64,000 nt of DNA from an uncultured Bacteroidales bacterium (GCA_905235675.1 CAJONC010000001.1:1-64000); one strand, 5' to 3'. Positions 32,744-41,259 are shown, numbered from the stretch's first letter. Made by a program: numbers and translations. The notes: generated from the letters alone by a model not told the origin.

Positions 32744-32885
32744 CCGTTAGTCCAATGCAGAAATATATTCTGTATGTTTTGGGCTCCGCCATGTATCAGG
32801 CTTCCTGTCATGCAGGCCTGCCATCCTCACGACGAGGACACCCGGTTCCGTTGAACTTGTTTGTTTCGCAAGGACGGACTAACGG
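32744..32885 (-). ncRNA. ssrS: Probable 6S RNA
   Basis: The ends CCGTTAGTCC (minus strand 32885-32876) and GGACTAACGG (32753-32744) form a perfect 10-bp closing helix. Inside are an A/T-rich internal bubble and apical hairpins (TCCTC/GAGGA and AGGC/GCCT), followed by a strong terminator. A rod-like RNA with a central bubble directly downstream of zapA matches the location and shape of 6S RNA, which binds the housekeeping RNA polymerase. The 5' part overlaps the last codons of zapA. I assign it from shape and position because the sequence is poorly conserved. Confidence 0.65.
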
Positions 32886-33172
32886 TCGCTCTTTATCCCC
32901 TCCAGATATGATGAAAGCTCCGATTCAAGCTTGCTGCCCTCGTTTGCGAGCGCAGTGTATTTGCCCTGTGTCTGCAACCTGTACACGGTCTGTGTAATGG
33001 TTACGAACAACAATTTGTCGGTCAGTGACTTGTCGGGGTATTTCTGGTCGTAACGGTCCATCATCCTGTTAATTTCCTCGGCTGCGGTACGCATGGAACT
33101 TTCCACATCGGGCGAAGAAGCCTTGACATGGAAGTCGACGCCTGCAATCTTGAGTGTGATAGTCCGTTCCAT
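32879..33172 (-). CDS. zapA: Cell division protein ZapA
   Basis: The 97-residue protein stabilises FtsZ bundles. It begins MERTITLKIAGVDFHVKASS, with the typical YDQKYPDKSLTDKLLFVTITQTV centre and a C-terminal coiled coil. ATG 33172 is preferred to a TTG two codons upstream. Six bases separate it from the upstream coiled-coil gene. Its stop codon lies inside the 5' stem of the probable 6S RNA. Confidence 0.92.
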   Translation of the reverse strand: MERTITLKIAGVDFHVKASSPDVESSMRTAAEEINRMMDRYDQKYPDKSLTDKLLFVTITQTVYRLQTQGKYTALANEGSKLESELSSYLEGIKSDR

Positions 33173-33178
33173 AAGCAA

Positions 33179-33448
33179 CTATACCTCCAACAAAGCGATA
33201 CACTTGTCAATCCTGGCAATCAGCCGGTCGAGACGTTGCTTCGCCTCAGCATTGTTTTCCGTTGCGGAGAACGCACTCGAAAGCCTCTGATTGTCTATCT
33301 GTCGGTTTAATTCGGCAATCTGCTGTCTGCATGCTTCGACCTCCGCCCTGCTCTCGGAAAGTTTCGCCTCAAGTTCTTCCGCCCTCTTGCACTCGCCTTC
33401 ATACAGGGCGATCAGACGGACGATATCGGACTTGAGATTTTCGAGCAT
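33179..33448 (-). CDS. Small coiled-coil protein preceding zapA
   Basis: The 89-residue protein is almost entirely heptad-patterned helix (CKRAEELEAKLSESRAEVEA, AKQRLDRLIARIDKCIALLEV), with no signal peptide. It is the first gene of a zapA-6S-rny-dsbD cluster and probably interacts with ZapA or the divisome, by analogy with ZapB, but it is not recognisably homologous to ZapB. A -7 box TAAATTTG lies at 33482-33475. Confidence 0.7.
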   Translation of the reverse strand: MLENLKSDIVRLIALYEGECKRAEELEAKLSESRAEVEACRQQIAELNRQIDNQRLSSAFSATENNAEAKQRLDRLIARIDKCIALLEV

Positions 33449-33474
33449 AACTTAAGCCTTTAGCACACAACATG

Positions 33475-33482
33475 CAAATTTA
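33475..33482 (-). promoter_or_regulatory. -7 box for the zapA-6S-rny-dsbD cluster
   Basis: TAAATTTG on the minus strand, 26 bases before the coiled-coil gene ATG. It lies between the 3' end of the 5'-nucleotidase gene and this cluster. Confidence 0.55.
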
Positions 33483-33502
33483 ACAAAAATCCTGGAAAAC
33501 AA

Positions 33503-35245
33503 TTATTTCTTTTGCCCGAAAAGTAAATTAAAATCGTCTCCCAGCTTTTTTGCCGCCGTCTTTTCCGGAACGAATTTCCAGGAACCGATCAATTTGGCAT
33601 CCCCTACCGACTCCCCGTCGACTATTCCGTTTACGTTGATGAAGTCGTAGACGCAGTCGCGGATTTCCTTCCCGCGCGAGACTATTCTCCCTTCAAGATC
33701 CGCCTTGGGAATGCCTGCACCCTCGGTAAGAAGGCCGCCGGCCCCGCTTGCCCTGTATGAGGTAAGCGCCACGACATACTCCGCCTCAGGGTCGAACGGG
33801 CTTCCGTCCGCCATTGAGGAAATGTTCACGCGCTCCCCTTTCGACTTTGTGATGTTGACGGTGTAATTGATGCCCGAGGCAGAATCGAAATTGTACGACC
33901 TGCTGACGAAGGACCAACCACTCTGGCTGTTGCGCGGGTCGTCGTATTCCCTTATGCGAAGGGCATGCGGACCGTCCGGTTCATCCAGCCATGCGTCATA
34001 GGAATATTCGAGGTAATTCTTAATCTCGCTTCCTTTGAGCCTCATGGTATACAGCTGGTTTTCAAAAGGATAGATTGTAAACAGGTCATTGTATACCAGA
34101 ATTCCCGTCTTCACCGTGCCATTGAAGGTCAGAGGCGCCGCAAAGGCCACCTGCGCCCCTGTGGATTTCAGCTCCACGGTATGCAGGAGATTTATGTAAG
34201 GACTCATTCCGAGGTAGGAGTCGCGGGAGCGCAGGTCTGTCGAAAGCACACCTATCTCCCTGAAGGAGAAATCCCTGACGGTTTCAAATTCACTGCGGAA
34301 AGTCTCGCGCATCCTTGCATCGGCCTTCGACTTGTCCACCTTTATGAGTTCCGAGCCTATTGTCTTGCCGACCACCTTTCCGTCCCTGACTTCCACATTG
34401 AGCGTTCCGCATCCGAGATACTTGGCACGGCAGCCGGTGTTAATCAGGGCAATGCTGTCGTTGTGGAAAGTAACTTCGCGATGGTCGTGTGCACAGACCA
34501 CGAAGTCCACTCCCCTGAGCGTCCTGTAGAGGTCAAGCGCCTCGGCTTCGGGATTGTCGAAAGTCCCCTTTCCGGTGGCGGAATGCATGCTTACTATCAC
34601 CACATGGGGCTTTTCTTTCGCAATCACCATGTCCACGTCCTGCTGCACCAGAGGCACCAGCCTTTCGAAATGCATCCCGTACCAAAGGCTTTCGTCCATC
34701 CACGCCGGATTGTTGGCATTGGTATATCCGAGAACCGCCACTTTGAGCCCTGCGCGCCTGAACACCTTGTAGGTCCGGAAATAGGGCTTGCCGTCGTCAT
34801 TGCGGATTGCATTGCCGCCAAGCAGGGGAATACCATGCTTCCCGAGCTGCTTTTCGAGCTTGTCATAAACGGCATGTCCCGTCTCTATGTCATGGTTTCC
34901 CACGGTGATGACATCGTACTTCATGTACGAAACCAGCCTGGTGAACAGATGCTCGGCGGCATCGGTATCGACATAGTTGTAGTAATATGTCGCATTGTCC
35001 CCCTGGAGGCAGTCGCCGGCATCCACCAGCAGCACGTTTTCTTCGCCGGCCGCATTGCGTATGCTGTCTACGTAATAATTGACCGCGAAAAGGCTCTGCC
35101 GGGTGCCGCTTCCGGTATAAGTGGAATCGAACCAGTAGCCGTGGACATCATTGGTTGTCAGCAGTTTGAGGGTGTGGATCCCGTCTTTCGGGCCGCATGC
35201 CGCAAGCAGCAGCAAAAAACAAAATAAAAATGTATTCTTCTTCAT
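33503..35245 (-). CDS. 5'-nucleotidase / UshA-like metallophosphatase lipoprotein
   Basis: The 580-residue envelope protein has a lipoprotein signal (LLLLAAC, Cys17). The calcineurin-like domain has TTNDVHG, DAGDCLQGD, TVGNHDIETG, VSMHSATGKG and CAHDHREV. The C-terminal 5'-nucleotidase domain spans ~340-560 (FAAPLTFNGTVKTGILVYNDLFTIYPFEN, SYDAWLD). It likely dephosphorylates external nucleotides or other phosphoesters to feed salvage. A -7 box TATTTTTG lies at 35272-35265, back to back with the promoter of the next gene. Confidence 0.9.
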   Translation of the reverse strand: MKKNTFLFCFLLLLAACGPKDGIHTLKLLTTNDVHGYWFDSTYTGSGTRQSLFAVNYYVDSIRNAAGEENVLLVDAGDCLQGDNATYYYNYVDTDAAEHLFTRLVSYMKYDVITVGNHDIETGHAVYDKLEKQLGKHGIPLLGGNAIRNDDGKPYFRTYKVFRRAGLKVAVLGYTNANNPAWMDESLWYGMHFERLVPLVQQDVDMVIAKEKPHVVIVSMHSATGKGTFDNPEAEALDLYRTLRGVDFVVCAHDHREVTFHNDSIALINTGCRAKYLGCGTLNVEVRDGKVVGKTIGSELIKVDKSKADARMRETFRSEFETVRDFSFREIGVLSTDLRSRDSYLGMSPYINLLHTVELKSTGAQVAFAAPLTFNGTVKTGILVYNDLFTIYPFENQLYTMRLKGSEIKNYLEYSYDAWLDEPDGPHALRIREYDDPRNSQSGWSFVSRSYNFDSASGINYTVNITKSKGERVNISSMADGSPFDPEAEYVVALTSYRASGAGGLLTEGAGIPKADLEGRIVSRGKEIRDCVYDFINVNGIVDGESVGDAKLIGSWKFVPEKTAAKKLGDDFNLLFGQKK

Positions 35246-35264
35246 GTGGTGTATACGAACTATA

Positions 35265-35292
35265 CAAAAATACGAAAAGAGAGTTAAATTTG
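35265..35292. promoter_or_regulatory. Divergent -7 boxes for the nucleotidase and GSCFA genes
   Basis: TATTTTTG on the minus strand (35272-35265) lies 19 bases before the nucleotidase ATG. TAAATTTG on the plus strand (35285-35292) is only four bases before the GSCFA gene ATG at 35297, which implies a leaderless or nearly leaderless mRNA. Confidence 0.6.
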
Positions 35293-35296
35293 CAAC

Positions 35297-36163
35297 ATGA
35301 CCAAACTATACACAGCAACAGAAATCGACAAAACGGACATCAGACTTGACCTGCAGGGCAAGACTTTCGTGCTTGGCAGCTGCTTTGCAGACGATATTGG
35401 GTCGCGCCTGAAGAACGCCGGTTTCGAACTCTGCCTCAATCCTTTCGGAACGCTCTACAATCCGCTATCCATCGCCAATTCCATTTCCAGGCTCGACTAC
35501 GGGGCGCCTTTCCGGCCGGAGGACTGCGTGCAGATGGGCGCCGGCGCGGGTAAGATATGCTCGTGGTGGCACCACACTTCCTTTGCAAGGGAGAGTGCCG
35601 GGGAGTTTCTGAAGAATGCAAACAGTGTCCTTGCGGAAGCCTCCGCCTTCTGGAAAGAAAGCGGCACAGTCATCATCACCCTAGGCACGGCCATGGTATG
35701 GAAGCTGAAAAGCAGCGGAGAAGTGGTTTCCAACTGCCTGAAGCGTCCCGCCGCCGAATTCAGCCACGAAATGCTGAGCACCGATGAAGTGAGCGCCGTC
35801 ATATCCCGTATTATCAGCAGGCATCCCGACAAGCAGTTCATCTTCACGGTCAGCCCCATACGCCATGGCGGCGAAGGCATGCACAGGAACACTCTCAGCA
35901 AGTCCACCCTGCAGTTAGGGCTCGACAAAGCCATCTCCGACTGCGGAAGGGCATATTACTTCCCATCCTATGAGATAATGCTCGACGAACTGCGCGATTA
36001 CCGCTTCTATGCCGACGACCTGGTGCATCCTTCAGTGAAAGCCATAGACATAATACAGGAAAAATTCTTCGACGCCTGCACACTCGAAAGCGACAGGAAA
36101 AGCATCGAAGAAAATCTCAGGAAAGCCGCTGCCGCGGCTCACAGGCCAATGGGAAGACGCTAA
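35297..36163 (+). CDS. GSCFA-family protein
   Basis: The 288-residue protein carries the GSCFA signature at ~28 (FVLGSCFADDIGSRLKNAGF) and the downstream block CLNPFGTLYNPLSIANSI, with TVSPIRHGG and DDLVHPS near the C-terminus. The fold is related to SGNH/GDSL hydrolases, with Ser in GSCF and a DxxH-like pair in DDLVH, so an esterase activity is plausible, but no substrate is known. No signal peptide is seen. Its stop overlaps the convergent ffh stop by four bases. Confidence 0.88.
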   Translation: MTKLYTATEIDKTDIRLDLQGKTFVLGSCFADDIGSRLKNAGFELCLNPFGTLYNPLSIANSISRLDYGAPFRPEDCVQMGAGAGKICSWWHHTSFARESAGEFLKNANSVLAEASAFWKESGTVIITLGTAMVWKLKSSGEVVSNCLKRPAAEFSHEMLSTDEVSAVISRIISRHPDKQFIFTVSPIRHGGEGMHRNTLSKSTLQLGLDKAISDCGRAYYFPSYEIMLDELRDYRFYADDLVHPSVKAIDIIQEKFFDACTLESDRKSIEENLRKAAAAAHRPMGRR

Positions 36164-37482
36164 TGGCGGAAGCTTTTCAGCTTTGACGCCAGGCTGCCGT
36201 CCACGGCCATCTTCATCATCTTTCGCGAACCTTCGAACTGCTTCAGAAGCTTGTTCACTTCTTCGAGCGAAGTTCCGCTTCCCGCGGCGATGCGGCGGCG
36301 CCGGCTGCCGTTGATAGCCTCGGGGTGCTCCCTTTCGTAGAGTGTCATGGAATAATATATGGCCTCTATGCCCTTGAAAGCCGTGTCGTTGTCGATATCC
36401 ACATCCTTCACGGCCTTGCCCATGCCGGGAATCATTGCAGCGAGATCCTTGATGTCTCCCATCTTGCGCACCTGCTGTATCTGGTTGTAGAAGTCATTCA
36501 GATTGTACTGGTTCTTTGCCAGTTTCTTGCGCGTGGCACGCATCTCCTGCTCGTCCACCGCCTCCTGGGCCTTCTCCACGAGGGAAACCACATCGCCCAT
36601 TCCAAGAATACGGTCGGCGATGCGTTCGGGGTAGAAGATTTCGAGGGCTTCCATCTTTTCGCCCGTAGAGACGAACTTGATGGGTTTGCCGGTGACGGCC
36701 TTGATGGATAGGGCGGCACCTCCGCGGGTGTCGCCGTCCAGCTTCGTCATCACGACACCGTCGTAGTCTATGGCCTCATTGAAGGCAAGCGCCGACGCCA
36801 CAGCGTCCTGTCCGGTCATGGCATCCACCACGAAGAGGCTTTCCGTAGGCTTGACAGCAGCATCGAGGGCCCTGATTTCGTCCATCAGCTCCTGGTCGAC
36901 GCTCAGACGTCCGGCGGTATCGACTATTACCGTGGTATATCCCTGCTGGCCCGCCTGGGAGATGGCTGCCTTGGCAACCTTCACCGGATCTTTCTCCCCT
37001 TCGAGGGTGAATACCGGCACGCCTATCTGTTCGGCAAGGGTTTTCAGCTGTTCGATTGCAGCAGGCCTGAAAGTATCGCAGGCCGCAAGCATCACCTTGA
37101 CTCCCTTCTTCTTCAGGTACAGCGCAAGCTTGCCGCAGAAAGTGGTTTTACCGGAACCGTTCAGGCCGGCGACCATCACAATGCCCGGATGGCCTTTGTA
37201 ATTGATGTCGCGGGCCTCGCTCCCCATGAATTCGGCGAGCTCGTCGTGAACTATCTTCACCATCATCTGCTGGGGCTTCACCGCGGTGAGCACGTTGGCG
37301 CCGATGGCTTTTTCCTTCACATTGTCGCAGAACTCCTTGGCAACCTTGTAACTGACATCGGCATCGAGCAGCGCACGGCGCACGTCCTTGAGCGTTTCCG
37401 CAACGTTTATTTCACTGATTTTCCCCTCTCCCTTCAGGAGTTTGAAGGATTTTTCCAGTCTTTCTGATAAATTTTCGAACAT
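36160..37482 (-). CDS. ffh: Signal recognition particle protein Ffh
   Basis: Ffh binds signal peptides at the ribosome and delivers them to FtsY. From ATG 37482 it has 440 residues: an N domain, a G domain (GLNGSGKTTFCGKLALYL, DTAGRLSVDQELMDEI, TKLDGDTRGGAAL) and a Met-rich M domain (MGDIKDLAAMIPGMGKAV, GSRRRRIAAGSGTS), which binds 4.5S RNA. Earlier in-frame residues are not part of the protein. No ffs gene was noticed nearby. Confidence 0.97.
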   Translation of the reverse strand: MFENLSERLEKSFKLLKGEGKISEINVAETLKDVRRALLDADVSYKVAKEFCDNVKEKAIGANVLTAVKPQQMMVKIVHDELAEFMGSEARDINYKGHPGIVMVAGLNGSGKTTFCGKLALYLKKKGVKVMLAACDTFRPAAIEQLKTLAEQIGVPVFTLEGEKDPVKVAKAAISQAGQQGYTTVIVDTAGRLSVDQELMDEIRALDAAVKPTESLFVVDAMTGQDAVASALAFNEAIDYDGVVMTKLDGDTRGGAALSIKAVTGKPIKFVSTGEKMEALEIFYPERIADRILGMGDVVSLVEKAQEAVDEQEMRATRKKLAKNQYNLNDFYNQIQQVRKMGDIKDLAAMIPGMGKAVKDVDIDNDTAFKGIEAIYYSMTLYEREHPEAINGSRRRRIAAGSGTSLEEVNKLLKQFEGSRKMMKMAVDGSLASKLKSFRH

Positions 37483-37511
37483 AATTGGTACAAAATTAAA
37501 GAAAAATTGCG

Positions 37512-37525
37512 AATCTCGCGAGATT
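37512..37525. promoter_or_regulatory. 14-bp perfect palindrome AATCTCGCGAGATT
   Basis: The palindrome lies between the divergent ffh and AraC-type genes, 20 bases before the AraC-type ATG. It is a candidate operator for that regulator or another dimeric protein. The surrounding DNA is AT-rich, so the CGCG centre stands out. Confidence 0.4.
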
Positions 37526-37545
37526 AACACATAAAATAAACACTA

Positions 37546-37977
37546 ATGAAAAAACATTTGACCAAAATGATGGACCTGATTATCCGAACAGGCTCCCGGG
37601 CGAAGAAATCGTCCCAGACGGAAATGGATGTGAAAATTGCAAAAGGATTGATGGACTGGATAAGCGCCAAGGCTTTCTGCAGGGGCAGTGACAGCCTGAA
37701 CGATGTGGCCGATTCCATCGGAGTTTCCGCTGCGGCGCTGTCGTATTACTGCAATCACGTTCTCGGGACGCACTTTGCCACATTCCGCAAAATTCTCAGG
37801 CTTAAGGAAGCGAAAGAACTTATAAAGGCCAACCCCTACGCTTCGCTCGTCAGCGTCGCATACAGCGTAGGCATATACGACAAATGCAATTTCCGCCGCC
37901 AGTTCCACGAAGAGTACGGACTGCCGCCCAGCGAATGGCGGCGGAGATGCCGGAAACTCTATGAACTGAAAGTTTAG
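37546..37977 (+). CDS. AraC-family helix-turn-helix regulator (DNA-binding domain only)
   Basis: The 143-residue protein consists of a ~45-residue basic leader and a single AraC/XylS double-HTH domain (LNDVADSIGVSAAALSYYCN, ASLVSVAYSVGIYDKCNFRRQFHEEYGLPPSEW). There is no sensor domain, so the signal is unknown. Such short forms may act with a partner or through protein level. It is divergent from ffh, with a palindrome in the shared region, and is followed by a strong hairpin terminator. Confidence 0.85.
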   Translation: MKKHLTKMMDLIIRTGSRAKKSSQTEMDVKIAKGLMDWISAKAFCRGSDSLNDVADSIGVSAAALSYYCNHVLGTHFATFRKILRLKEAKELIKANPYASLVSVAYSVGIYDKCNFRRQFHEEYGLPPSEWRRRCRKLYELKV

Positions 37978-37991
37978 CGGTACAAACAAAA

Positions 37992-38019
37992 AGTCCCGGC
38001 GCCTGTTTGTGCCGGGACT
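37992..38019 (+). terminator. Hairpin terminator after the AraC-type gene
   Basis: AGTCCCGGC (37992-38000) pairs perfectly with GCCGGGACT (38011-38019). It lies 14 bases after the stop and may also serve the convergent GntR gene. Confidence 0.7.
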
Positions 38020-38060
38020 GAAAGTATAGCCAGTGAATAGAATACGGTTAAATCTACTGC

Positions 38061-38414
38061 TTATGAATTTTTGTATACCTTATTTATTTCATCAAGGCTT
38101 ATATCCAAAAGGCGTGCCTTTTTTATAAAATTAGGCAATTCTTCGTTCAAAAACTTTTCCCTTTCCTCTTTCACTATGTTTTCCGCGGCATCCTCGCACA
38201 CGAAATAACCTATTCCGCGTTTGTTGTAGAGCACTCCCCTGTCGGTCAGGATATCGTATGTGCGGGCCACGGTATTGGGATTGACTCCTATCTCGGCGCC
38301 ATATTCCCTCACCGAAGGAATCCTGTCCTCCGCCTTCAGCTCTCCGCGGAGAACACGGTCGCAGATCACGTCCGCAATCTGAAGATAAATAGGCCTGTTA
38401 GCGTCAAATTCCAT
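38061..38414 (-). CDS. GntR-family regulator, YtrA subfamily
   Basis: The 117-residue protein has a winged-helix domain (residues ~8-75: ANRPIYLQIADVICDRVL, IPSVREYGAEIGVNPNTVARTYDIL, RGVLYNKRGIGYFV) and a short C-terminal dimerisation helix, the size of YtrA-type repressors. These usually control an adjacent ABC transporter. Here it is the last gene of ATPase-permease-regulator, and a palindromic operator sits at the operon promoter (40024-40047), so negative autoregulation is likely. Confidence 0.9.
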   Translation of the reverse strand: MEFDANRPIYLQIADVICDRVLRGELKAEDRIPSVREYGAEIGVNPNTVARTYDILTDRGVLYNKRGIGYFVCEDAAENIVKEEREKFLNEELPNFIKKARLLDISLDEINKVYKNS

Positions 38415-38417
38415 GGC

Positions 38418-39200
38418 TTAATGCTTTAAAGTTTTAACCCTGAAGTAGATACCAAGATCCAGAAGGGCGAATTCAACAAGATAGATAATGAACAATACTG
38501 CATTGACGGTGCGCATGAGCGAATCCTCGTTGATGTCCCCGGGTTCAAAATTGAAATCGAATCCGTTCGCCACGAAAATGCCGGAAACCACGGTAATCAG
38601 AAGTCCTATGCCAAAGGCGCTGAGTATGGTATAGACCGTCTTGTTCTTGCGGAAGAAAATTGCACCGAGCGTGAAGAAAAGTATGTTGCTGCACCAGCTG
38701 AGATAAAGCGCATACGGGCCGCTGAAGGCAAGGCGGACATTGTCGCTGTGAATCTCGTCCAGTATGGAGCCGAGTCTGTCAAAAACTGTTGCAAGCACCG
38801 GACCGCCGTAGGACGAACCGAATATCAGCGACATCAGGTAGTCGGAACCTATCAGGACTGCGCAGAACACTATGGGCAGGGCCACGCAGGTCACCAGCAG
38901 TATGGAGAAGAATTTCTCGAAACGGGATGCCGGCAGAAGCAGCCAGTTGCTCCCGGGGCGTTTGTCGGTAACCCTGCCGTAGATCTGGACGGGCAGGAAA
39001 ACCACCGCCAGAATGAATGCCAGGATATAGGCAGCCCCCAGCGCTCCGGCCGGAAGCACTCCGAAACCGCTATGGAATACAAGATGCACAAGCTGGTAGA
39101 CAAGGAAAAACCAGACCGGCATGCAGGAAATTACTATGGTGCTCAAGCCGGCGTTCTGCCAGGCATTCAGCAGGTCGTGACGCAAATATTTAGTTCTCAT
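38418..39200 (-). CDS. ABC transporter membrane subunit (unassigned family)
   Basis: The 260-residue protein has about six hydrophobic helices (for example IVISCMPVWFFLVYQLVHLV, ALGAAYILAFILAVVFLPV, LIGSDYLMSLIFG) and no signal peptide. It is not a close match to a named permease family by eye. Its start overlaps the ATPase stop by 11 bases and the regulator follows by three bases, so it is the transmembrane part of this transporter. The substrate is unknown. YtrA-linked systems often respond to cell-wall stress or antibiotics. Confidence 0.78.
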   Translation of the reverse strand: MRTKYLRHDLLNAWQNAGLSTIVISCMPVWFFLVYQLVHLVFHSGFGVLPAGALGAAYILAFILAVVFLPVQIYGRVTDKRPGSNWLLLPASRFEKFFSILLVTCVALPIVFCAVLIGSDYLMSLIFGSSYGGPVLATVFDRLGSILDEIHSDNVRLAFSGPYALYLSWCSNILFFTLGAIFFRKNKTVYTILSAFGIGLLITVVSGIFVANGFDFNFEPGDINEDSLMRTVNAVLFIIYLVEFALLDLGIYFRVKTLKH

Positions 39201-40023
39201 GGCTGAAAATTCCTTTAATTATGTCTTTGTGCTTGTGTACCGTATTGAACAGGGCCTCGATGTTTACCTTGCTGTCTTCGCCCGTGGAGTTGGGATAAAC
39301 CTGGATGAAGCCGCCTGGCACCTGCTCGGAGTAGAGGCTGTCGGGATTGAGGGTGGTGCCGTAATCGAAGAAGAGCCTGTCGGTTATCTCCTGCACCGAG
39401 GCGTTCAGCAGCACGTCCCTCCTGTCGAGTATGATGATGGGATCGATGATGTTTTCGAGGTCCTTGACCTGATGCGTGGAGATTACGATGGTGGAATCCT
39501 CCCTGGTATAACTCATCAGGGCCTTGCGGAACTGGGCCTTGGAAGGGATGTCGAGCCCGTTGGTGGGTTCGTCGAGATAGAGATACTTGGTGGAGCAGGC
39601 AAGGGCGAAGGAAATCCAGGTCTTCTTGAGCTGGCCCGCCGACATGGCATTCATCTTCTTCCCTGGATCCATCTCGAAGATTCCCATTATCTCCATGAAC
39701 TTTTCAATGGAGAAATCCGGCCAGAACAGGCCGTTGCTCCTCGCGAATACCTCAGCCTTCGCGTTTTCGGCGGAAACCTCGTCGGGAAGATAGAACTGCG
39801 ATTCGAGGAATTTGACATCGCGCCTGTAGGGCGTGAATCCGTCAACCTCGATACTGCCTTTCTGAACCTGCTTCAGGCCGCAGAGAAGAGTCAGCAGCGT
39901 GGTCTTCCCCACCCCGTTCTCGCCAAGCAGGCCATAGATTTTTCCCTCCTGCAGACTGAGGGAAATCTTCTCCAGGCACGGGACGCTCCCATAACTGAAA
40001 TCGATATTGTCTACTTTTATCAT
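39190..40023 (-). CDS. ABC transporter ATP-binding protein
   Basis: The 277-residue ATPase has Walker A GLLGENGVGKTTLL, a Q-loop region ESQFYLPDEV, signature MSAGQLKKTW, Walker B YLYLDEPTNGLD and the switch region VISTHQVKDLENI. The C-terminal ~60 residues extend beyond the core. It is the first gene of the three-gene operon. The promoter -7 box TATCTTTG (40056-40049) is followed by a palindromic operator right up to the ATG. Confidence 0.93.
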   Translation of the reverse strand: MIKVDNIDFSYGSVPCLEKISLSLQEGKIYGLLGENGVGKTTLLTLLCGLKQVQKGSIEVDGFTPYRRDVKFLESQFYLPDEVSAENAKAEVFARSNGLFWPDFSIEKFMEIMGIFEMDPGKKMNAMSAGQLKKTWISFALACSTKYLYLDEPTNGLDIPSKAQFRKALMSYTREDSTIVISTHQVKDLENIIDPIIILDRRDVLLNASVQEITDRLFFDYGTTLNPDSLYSEQVPGGFIQVYPNSTGEDSKVNIEALFNTVHKHKDIIKGIFSHEN

Positions 40024-40047
40024 AGTGTATTAGTTTAATAGTACACT
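40024..40047 (-). promoter_or_regulatory. YtrA-like operator AGTGTA-N12-TACACT
   Basis: Perfect 6-bp half sites at 40024-40029 and 40042-40047, with extra matching TA pairs inside, form an almost symmetric 24-bp site. It occupies the predicted transcription start of the ABC-GntR operon, directly before the ATG. YtrA-type GntR repressors are known to bind inverted AGTGTA-like half sites with similar spacing. Confidence 0.7.
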
Positions 40048-40048
40048 G

Positions 40049-40056
40049 CAAAGATA
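40049..40056 (-). promoter_or_regulatory. -7 box of the ABC-GntR operon
   Basis: TATCTTTG on the minus strand, one base upstream of the palindromic operator, so a bound repressor would cover the transcription start. Confidence 0.65.
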
Positions 40057-40089
40057 GACAATAATCCTTATAATGCAAATAATTTTGAA

Positions 40090-41247
40090 TTATTTTTTGA
40101 AAATTTTCTGAATGATGAGAGCGACAGCCCCGTCACCGGTAACATTGCAGGCAGTTCCGAAACTGTCCATGGCAATGTAAAGGGCTATCATAAGCGCCTG
40201 CTGCTCAGCGTCGAAGCCAAGTATGGAAGAGAGCGGCGCAAGGGATGCCATGATTGCTCCCCCGGGCACTCCGGGAGCTGCTACCATCATTATTCCGAGC
40301 ATGAGTACAAACTCAATGAATTTGCCGAATTCCACGGGTATTCCGGACATCAGGCAGACTGCGATTGCACAGCAGGTTATCTTCATTGCGCTGCCCGGCA
40401 TGTGAATGGTAGCGCAGAGAGGCACGGTAAAGTCCGCTATGTCCTCCTTGACGCCGTTTACCTTGCATCTCTCTACGGTAACGGGAATGGTTGCGGCGGA
40501 ACTCGAGGTTCCAAGGGCGGTGAAATACGCCGGAAGCATGTTCCAAAGCAGCTTGAGAGGCCGTCTGTGTGTAATCAGGCCCGCCACCACGAACTCATAT
40601 AACAGTACAAGTAAATGCAGCACGAAGATTACAAGGATTATCAGGGCGAATACCTTGAGGACGCTGAAAACCTGCCCCGTGGCCGCCATTCCGAGGAATA
40701 CTCCGAATATATATAAAGGAAGAAGCGGAATAATCAGATTCGAAATCACCCTTGTAATGAAGAGCCTGAACTCTTCGAAGAACGACTTCATGACCGGCAT
40801 TTTGTTGTTGGCTATGCATAGCCCCATGGCGAAGGAAAACACCAGGGCGGCCATTACGTCGAACATGGCGGGAATGGAAATGCGGAAATATGGTTCCAGG
40901 GCGACGGCCTCCGCAATATCGTCGGCTGTGCCCACCCTGGAGATGATTCCTGGGAACATGGCACTTCCCACCCCATATCCGAACAGCGCCACCACCACCG
41001 TGTCGAGATACGCTATCGCCACTGTCACGAGAAGCATCTTCCCCGCGCCTTTTCCAAGGTCGCCAATCGCAGCAGTCACAAGGCCTACGATGATAAGCGG
41101 GATCATGAATCCCAGCAGCTGCGAGAATATTTCGTTGAATGTGACGAAGATTCTTGAGAACCAGTCAGGGACAAAAAGCCCGAGTGCGACGCCAAGGGCA
41201 ATGGCAATCAACACTCGGGGAAGCAGTCCTGACCGTTTTCTCTTCAT
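40090..41247 (-). CDS. Dicarboxylate/amino acid:cation symporter (DAACS family)
   Basis: The 385-residue inner-membrane protein has about eight helices plus the two re-entrant loops of the GltPh fold: the Ser-rich tip YFTALGTSSSAATIPVTVE and the C-terminal site MDSFGTACNVTGDGAVALI. The family imports glutamate, aspartate, serine/threonine or C4-dicarboxylates with Na+ or H+. The substrate is not fixed by sequence. It stands between yebC and the ABC operon in the same direction, without a clear terminator. Confidence 0.92.
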   Translation of the reverse strand: MKRKRSGLLPRVLIAIALGVALGLFVPDWFSRIFVTFNEIFSQLLGFMIPLIIVGLVTAAIGDLGKGAGKMLLVTVAIAYLDTVVVALFGYGVGSAMFPGIISRVGTADDIAEAVALEPYFRISIPAMFDVMAALVFSFAMGLCIANNKMPVMKSFFEEFRLFITRVISNLIIPLLPLYIFGVFLGMAATGQVFSVLKVFALIILVIFVLHLLVLLYEFVVAGLITHRRPLKLLWNMLPAYFTALGTSSSAATIPVTVERCKVNGVKEDIADFTVPLCATIHMPGSAMKITCCAIAVCLMSGIPVEFGKFIEFVLMLGIMMVAAPGVPGGAIMASLAPLSSILGFDAEQQALMIALYIAMDSFGTACNVTGDGAVALIIQKIFKK

Positions 41248-41259
41248 CGGAGAGAAAAT

